Assembly: GCA_032622095.1 (NCBI GenBank)
Contig: CP136069.1
Span: 48,584,194-48,648,193, forward strand
Direction of reading: 5' to 3'
DNA length: 64,000 nucleotides
From: Siphonodentalium dalli
Lineage: Eukaryota; Mollusca; Scaphopoda; Gadilida; Siphonodentaliidae
The notes below the pieces were generated by a model. It did not search any database. It worked only from the letters and a program-made list of their open reading frames with translations, and was not told the origin of the DNA. Position numbers and translations under genes: made by a program. Shown piece by piece: positions 59,417-64,000 of this stretch. Position 1 is the stretch's first letter. Each line of letters starts with the position of its first letter.

Positions 59417-60610
59417 TTATAACCGGGGAGAGTGTCCAAACCACTGGCGTGGTCGGAATCGAGTTATTGGCCAGGAAGGTGAGAAACCGTTAATAAATCC
59501 CCTGGCCCTCACTCTCGGATATCCGAAACCTGTTCCAAAAAATCTTCCGCTTGGCCGGAAATGATATCTGGATCTCCGTACTCTTTCTCGCATGTTCGAT
59601 AGGAATGTACTAGGTCCGGATCTGAAATTTTGTCCTGAATGTGGTCCGAAATCTCGTCCGAAATTTAGTTCTGGAGGTGGTCCGAAATCTCGCCCTGGAT
59701 GTGGTCCGAATACTCGTCGAGAAGGTGGTCCGAAATTTAGTCCTTGAGGTGGTCCGAAATCTCGTCCTGGAGGTGGTCTGAAATCTCGTCCTTGGGGTGG
59801 TCCGAAGTCTCGTCCTTGGGGTGGTCCGATATCTCGTCCTGGAGGTGGTCCGAAATCTCGTTCTTGGGGTGGTCCGAAGTCTCGTCCTTGAGGTGGTCCG
59901 AAATCTCGTCCTGGAGGTGGTCCGAAATCTCGTCCTCGGGGTGGTCCGAAGTCTCGTCCTTGGGGTGGTCCGATATCTCGTCCTGGAGGTGGTCCTAAAT
60001 CTCGTTCTCGGGGTGGTCCGAAGTCTCGTCCTTGAGGTGGTCCGAAATCTCGTCCTGGAGGTGGTCCGAAATCTCGTCCTTGGGGTGGTCCGAAGTCTCG
60101 TCCTTGAGGTGGTCCGAAATCTCGTCCTGGAGGTGGTCCGAAATTTCGTCCTTGAGGTCGTCCGAAGTCTCGACCTGATGGTTGTCCGAAATCTCTTCCT
60201 GAAGGTGGTCCGAATTCTCGTACTGAAGGTGGTATGAATTCTCGTACTGAAGGTGGTCCAATATCTCGTCCAGAAGGTGGTATGACATTTCGTCCAGAAG
60301 GTGGTATGACATTTCGTCCAGAAGGTGGTATGACAGTTCGTCCATAAGGTGGTATGACATTTCGTCCAGAAGGGGGTATGACATTTCGTCCTGGTGCACG
60401 TGGTTGTCCGAAATTTAGTTGACGGAGTGTGATAGGTCCTCTAAACCTTGAACCTCGAGCTCCCCCAGATGATTGCGGGGAATCGTTAACCATGATGACC
60501 TTAGGAGGCATATCCGAAATGTCCCCACCTGCTGAAGAAAAGTCATCGACAATATCAGTAAACATAATTTTATGCAAGTGAATATCAACATGGCTGGGGA
60601 CATGACACAT
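59417..60610 (-). CDS. Octapeptide-repeat protein, Gly/Arg/Pro/Phe/Asp-rich (397 aa)
   Basis: Unrecognised gene. Residues 1-73 are a unique N-terminus without an obvious signal peptide. Residues 74-313 are exactly 30 octapeptides: first five of the type GRNVIPPS, then transitional forms, then about twenty of the type GRDFGPPQ/GRDFGPPP in a loose three-unit pattern. Residues 314-397 are a basic, Phe/Arg/Gly-rich tail (RERVRRSRYHFRPSGRFF). The mix of charged, aromatic and Pro-Pro residues predicts a disordered, possibly phase-separating or matrix protein. The frame is preserved through all 24-bp units, and AATAAA lies about 74 bases downstream. A sequence TTTTCTTCAG|CAGG at about residues 24-27 could be a splice acceptor, in which case the true N-terminus lies upstream and could supply a signal peptide. 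Twin-hairpin elements flank the gene. Function unknown. Confidence 0.6.
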   Translation of the reverse strand: MCHVPSHVDIHLHKIMFTDIVDDFSSAGGDISDMPPKVIMVNDSPQSSGGARGSRFRGPITLRQLNFGQPRAPGRNVIPPSGRNVIPPYGRTVIPPSGRNVIPPSGRNVIPPSGRDIGPPSVREFIPPSVREFGPPSGRDFGQPSGRDFGRPQGRNFGPPPGRDFGPPQGRDFGPPQGRDFGPPPGRDFGPPQGRDFGPPRERDLGPPPGRDIGPPQGRDFGPPRGRDFGPPPGRDFGPPQGRDFGPPQERDFGPPPGRDIGPPQGRDFGPPQGRDFRPPPGRDFGPPQGLNFGPPSRRVFGPHPGRDFGPPPELNFGRDFGPHSGQNFRSGPSTFLSNMRERVRRSRYHFRPSGRFFGTGFGYPRVRARGFINGFSPSWPITRFRPRQWFGHSPRL

Positions 60611-60723
60611 AACTACGTGTCTAAATCGAAATTAACTAGTGCACTCTCCATATTAGCACACGTGAAGGTAGCTTTCGCTGAGATTTTTTAAACATTAGTG
60701 GGTTAATTCGAGATGTGTCTTAA

Positions 60724-61115
60724 CCCTTTACCCAACAGAACGGCCCTGTGCCAATGCATTCTCTTATATATGCGAGTCGACCATAGGTCGCCTCGCATAT
60801 ATAAGAGAATGCATTGGCTTAACACATTAAAAATTATAAAATTGTTAAAGAATGTAAGAAAAAATGGTAAAAAGTGTTAAAAAAAGATTGTTTTTAGGCC
60901 AATGCATTCTCTTATATATGCGAGGCGACCTATGGTCGACTCGCATATATAAGAGAATGCATTGGCACAGGGCATAACTGTAACTATCACAATGTGGTCA
61001 AGGAGCCGGTTCCGATGATATCCATATTTGTATGGTTCTATTGAGACAGACCGAAGATATTTTAGGCCGTTGAAGCTTTATTTGGCCGGTTTTGGCCGGT
61101 TTGTTGGGTAAAGGG
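60724..61115. mobile_element. TTAA element with twin hairpins (copy 3), 392 bp
   Basis: It has TTAA at 60720-60723 and 61116-61119 and perfect ends CCCTTTACCCAACAG / GTTGGGTAAAGGG. It is the same length as copy 2 and differs from it at only a few positions by eye. It lies 113 bp upstream of the octapeptide-repeat ORF. Confidence 0.85.
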
Positions 61116-61214
61116 TTAAATTGGCATGTGATTACTGAACAAAACATCCTGCATGCAAATATCCTTCATCAGTATTACTATTAATATATAAAATATCATT
61201 CATATCCCATCTGC

Positions 61215-61477
61215 ATTTTTTTTGTTTAAACATATTTTATTGTAATATAATATTACACAAGGGATCGGGGCACAAGTTTTAACAACGTAAATCCGCCCCT
61301 CTCCCATATACATTTTAACAAATACAAAGTAGATGACAAACATAACATATATACAGGATGACGTATGGTGTGGTTGTGATTGCTGTCAGTCCTATCCTGC
61401 ATTTGAAATTTCATCTGAGGTAGTCAACATTTGTAACGCAAAGGAGGATCTCGCCTATATTTGTTAGCGGAGGGGGC
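61215..61477 (-). mobile_element. LINE 3' untranslated region
   Basis: On the minus strand the stop of the LINE tail is followed by GGGAGAGGGGCGGATTTACG, CTTGTGCCCCGATCCCTTGT and CAATAAAATATGTTTAAACA, ending in an A8 run. It has an AATAAA and an A-rich tail as expected of a retroposed end. A second, diverged copy of this tail is at 25640-25735. Confidence 0.55.
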
Positions 61478-61873
61478 CTAATTAAAGCGTTTCGTTGATG
61501 AAATGTATGAATAAACAAAATGGAAAAGAATTTCATTGCGTCGATTCGATTCTGATGATATCCCTGTGAGTAAGGAGGAAATGTTAGATATTATAAATTG
61601 GTGGGCTGCAATCTTTTTGAAGAGTTCGCATCTTTCGGTAGCATACAGGGGGCACTCAAAGAAATAATGAAAGGCATCTTCGACTTCGTATCCACATGTG
61701 CGTTTAGAGGTATCAGAGATGAAATTGTTGCACATATCTGATTTTAATTCACTACAATAGTCTGCATGCGTAATAAGCATACGGAAATACAAGTACGGGC
61801 ATATTTCACACTCTAGGGACCATAACTTAGGAAAATATGAGTGGACAACATATGATAGACGTGGGTATTGCAA
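61478..61873 (-). pseudogene. C-terminal remnant of a LINE polyprotein (131 codons)
   Basis: The frame contains MLITHADYCSELKSDMCNN followed by RTCGYEVEDAFHYFFECPLY, a pattern familiar from the zinc-knuckle tail of molluscan LINE ORF2 proteins (C-x-xxE-xx-xH-xFF-xCP.Y). No RT motif precedes it and the frame starts mid-domain, so this is a 5'-truncated insertion. The 3' untranslated region with AATAAA and an A tail follows at 61215-61477. Confidence 0.6.
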
Positions 61874-62374
61874 TCTTTACACTGAAGATCATTAAAATAT
61901 AATTTACAATTAATGCGAAAAATTTATCCAAATTTGGCACTTATGCATTATAACTGTCCACACCAAATCTCATAACGCAGCAAAAATTAATGGAGGAACA
62001 CCGGTGTATATGTAAATATCATTTCCTCCATGGTGGTTCATTAGCAATCCAAATATCATTCGAATTTCACCACCGATGACCAGGGTTGACGGATTTATAA
62101 AAAGTCAAGAACTGCAATAACTGACCAGGTTTTTGTAAAGTGTACCATGAGTATGATTAAACAATGTACACAATATGATAATATATATTAAATTGCACAT
62201 AAATTATCAACCCCCATAGAGACTACAGGCATTCTGGTACCGTGAATACTGCTCTAGCAATGGCCTGTTCCGCTTTAAATTGTTAGTATTGTTTGTAAAC
62301 TACACTCAGATTCAGCACCTTTACTGCACTCTTGCATTTGCTTTCCTTTATGATTGCAATGCATATAAATATCT
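61874..62374. other. Intergenic, no gene seen
   Basis: AT-rich sequence with no supported frame or repeat. Confidence 0.4.
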
Positions 62375-62580
62375 AAAAGTGAGTACAATGGCTGACAAAC
62401 TCGTCGACTATGCGCGGCACACCACCAGCCATTGACGAATAACTAGCATATCCGTAAGATATAACGATTTAGAGTCACAAAGTCAACGATAGAATCATGT
62501 GGATTTGAACCCTCGTCGCCAGCGTTGCAGACGAGACGTCTTGGAGTTGTACCCCTAACCGACTAAACCACCGAGACACC
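62375..62580 (-). mobile_element. Truncated copy of the tRNA-headed SINE
   Basis: On the minus strand it reads CTCGGTGGTTTAGTCGGTTA (A box region) and GGTTCAAATCC (B box), then GCCATTG.. and CGACGAGTTTGTCAGCCATT, parallel to the intact SINE at 10222-10530. Similarity ends near 62375, before the tail domain, so the 3' part is missing or replaced. Confidence 0.7.
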
Positions 62581-63071
62581 CAGATATTTTCTTTCTAGCT
62601 ATCGAGCAATTCGTATATCGTCACGTATGAAGCAATTTCTCGTTTCATCCCGTCAAAATGTTACGGTGAACATACGAGTCTGTATTACACTATTGGGAAG
62701 ATTAGTGGTCTATGCTATATTTTTAGCCACCTTACAGCCTTGACAAAATGAATTTACCAACGTGTACACCCCAATCTTCCCAACTGTTGGACAATTCCAA
62801 TTTAACACGCTCTGCAGTTGGGTTATAAAATAAAAGTATGAAAATAGTAAAATATCTTTGTATAAAAAGAATATAAATTCATTAAATGTTGGCTTGACAA
62901 TTAAGCTATACGATTATCATATTAACAGTCTACAACTAACAGTCAGTTGTATCTGGTCGTGTTCCTGTTTGGACATGCACTGGCTAGCAATTACGTGTTC
63001 GTTGTAAATATTTTGAGTCTGAATTTCAATGGTTATATTTTCAAATATGCATGATAAGCGTATATACTTAC

Positions 63072-63129
63072 TAAAACAGGTCGGAGTGGGCATAGCTATA
63101 CATGACTCGCCGGCCTGGCACACCTTAAT
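63072..63129 (-). CDS. Possible cysteine-rich exon
   Basis: On the minus strand CAACATTTCAG precedes it and GTAAGTATATA follows it, good splice signals. The 19 codons read IKVCQAGESCIAMPTPTCF and leave in phase 1. The C-x5-C-x7-C spacing suggests part of a small secreted disulfide-rich protein. Upstream in the same frame, MVYMIRICLVAVRLSSAF looks somewhat like a signal sequence, so a continuous reading from 63198 is also possible. Partner exons were not found in the window. The family is unknown. Confidence 0.3.
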
Positions 63130-63213
63130 CTGAAATGTTGAACGAAACGCACTGGATAATCGAACGGCAACCAAACAAATCCGGATCATATATACCATAA
63201 GCTTGAGTTGTGT

Positions 63214-63459
63214 CTACATGTTCAGATTCATCTTAATTCTTCTACCAAATTCATGGTTTTGAGAATATGTATAAATATCCATAAACATAGAGTCAAAATA
63301 TATCATTGCTCGCAACCTCAAGATGAGATAATAGCGAGTTTGCGATACCCGTCCGACGGGAACGGGTACGGCTAAATCGGTGAACATCTTTACGGTCACT
63401 TGGGTACTTTCAATGCAACACATAAAGCGGTAACCTTTCACTACGATTTCCTCACTCAA
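63214..63459 (-). CDS. Hypothetical short ORF (81 codons), doubtful
   Basis: The segment from EEIVVKGYRF through VTVKMFTDLAVPVPVG has a balanced, protein-like composition and two adjacent Cys. It lies just upstream of the possible cysteine-rich exon on the same strand. There is no recognised domain, splice support or expression signal. It could be an exon of the same gene or chance. Confidence 0.15.
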   Translation of the reverse strand: MSEEIVVKGYRFMCCIESTQVTVKMFTDLAVPVPVGRVSQTRYYLILRLRAMIYFDSMFMDIYTYSQNHEFGRRIKMNLNM

Positions 63460-63672
63460 AGGATCATGAATTGCATGTAAATTGCAGTCAGCTATGCGTT
63501 AACCTATTTATTGGAAGATTTTGTCGGCAAATATCATTGATAAAGTTCTCAGTTTAAGTCAGGTTTTATGTTAAAATTCTCGAGGCGGCTTCTAGCGCTT
63601 AGATAACTACGGAAGGCCAATCTTTTCACAAACAACTTTGTTCACTGCATTAATGACAGGTTATGGTTAATA

Positions 63673-63993
63673 CACTCTTATAACTAATGTGTAGAAACGA
63701 TTATACATCAAATGTGTAAACCCGGTTAATACACATACTAAGCGCCATGAAAGTTTTAACATATAAATATGCATATATCTTTAATACTATACCCACAGGT
63801 CGGACTACTGAACTTGCATTTCTTGTCTACGAACTGTGTGTGTAAGAACATACACAACATTTGTAAGGGATATGTGTTGATTTTATACACACACATATAC
63901 TACACAAATATGTTTAAGATCAAAATTGAATAATGATTGTGTAGCAGGGCTACACATTTTGTGTAGAAAACCTACACATTAGTCATAAGAGTG
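63673..63993. mobile_element. Inverted-repeat element, about 320 bp
   Basis: CACTCTTATAACTAATGTGT at the left faces ACACATTAGTCATAAGAGTG at the right (one mismatch). Further short AATGTGTAG / CTACACATT pairs occur inside. There is no ORF. The flanking duplication is unclear. Confidence 0.55.
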
Positions 63994-64000
63994 AGTATAA

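Noticed and set aside
59744-60399. Alternative frames within the octapeptide gene (RSLVLEVV-type on plus, DEISDHLQ-type on minus)
   Set aside because: A 24-bp repeat keeps other frames open. Only the GRDFGPPQ frame extends into unique sequence at both ends with an AATAAA downstream.

Overview
This is animal nuclear DNA from an intron-rich, transposon-laden genome. It is probably molluscan. That is an inference from a tRNA-headed SINE with a tail domain like those of molluscan MESC/Meta-SINEs, from LINE and Penelope-like remnants, and from two small secreted Gly/Met/Pro/Tyr-rich proteins that resemble shell-matrix or adhesive proteins in composition. No bacterial operon, rRNA gene or true tRNA gene was found. 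Conventional genes are few; most of the window is mobile or repetitive DNA.

Layout. 0.8-1.9 kb: a GC-rich 233-codon minus-strand ORF with a TATA-like box and an AATAAA signal. 3.0-4.2 kb: 122-bp degenerate repeats. 4.5-7.4 kb (minus) and 19.0-26.3 kb (plus): two divergently oriented paralogous genes for short secreted peptides, recognised by splice sites, identical intron phases (0 then 1) and the shared junction motif CP[G/S]GPPCMG. The plus-strand gene can be read completely (about 70 residues, three exons, AATAAA). The last exon of the minus-strand gene was not found. Between and inside these genes lie many terminal-inverted-repeat elements: TTAA-flanked (piggyBac-like), TA-flanked (mariner-like), one hAT element with an 8-bp target duplication, and one SINE with a 12-bp target duplication. 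27-30.9 kb: a TTAA-type hairpin element, a LINE tail, a CAT-type microsatellite and further hairpin repeats.

30.95-53.86 kb: a giant inverted repeat made of a 361-bp satellite. The left array (about 27 units) and right array (about 24 units) face each other across a 3-kb spacer. The outer 7 kb of each arm are mirror copies down to private mutations, so they arose by one large inverted duplication or are an assembly fold-back. Array edges grade into decayed units and CGCGATCG-rich DNA bounded by (TA)n.

54.0-57.4 kb: a Penelope-like retroelement (accessory ORF, reverse transcriptase, zinc-like linker, GIY-YIG endonuclease) disabled by frameshifts and stops. 57.5 and 60.7 kb: two same-length 392-bp TTAA elements built from paired hairpins, flanking a minus-strand gene (59.4-60.6 kb) for a 397-residue protein with exactly 30 octapeptide repeats of the GRDFGPPQ type. 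61.2-64.0 kb: a LINE tail, a truncated SINE, a possible cysteine-rich exon and another inverted-repeat element.

The most novel items are the divergent secreted-peptide pair, the octapeptide-repeat gene and the mirrored satellite palindrome.
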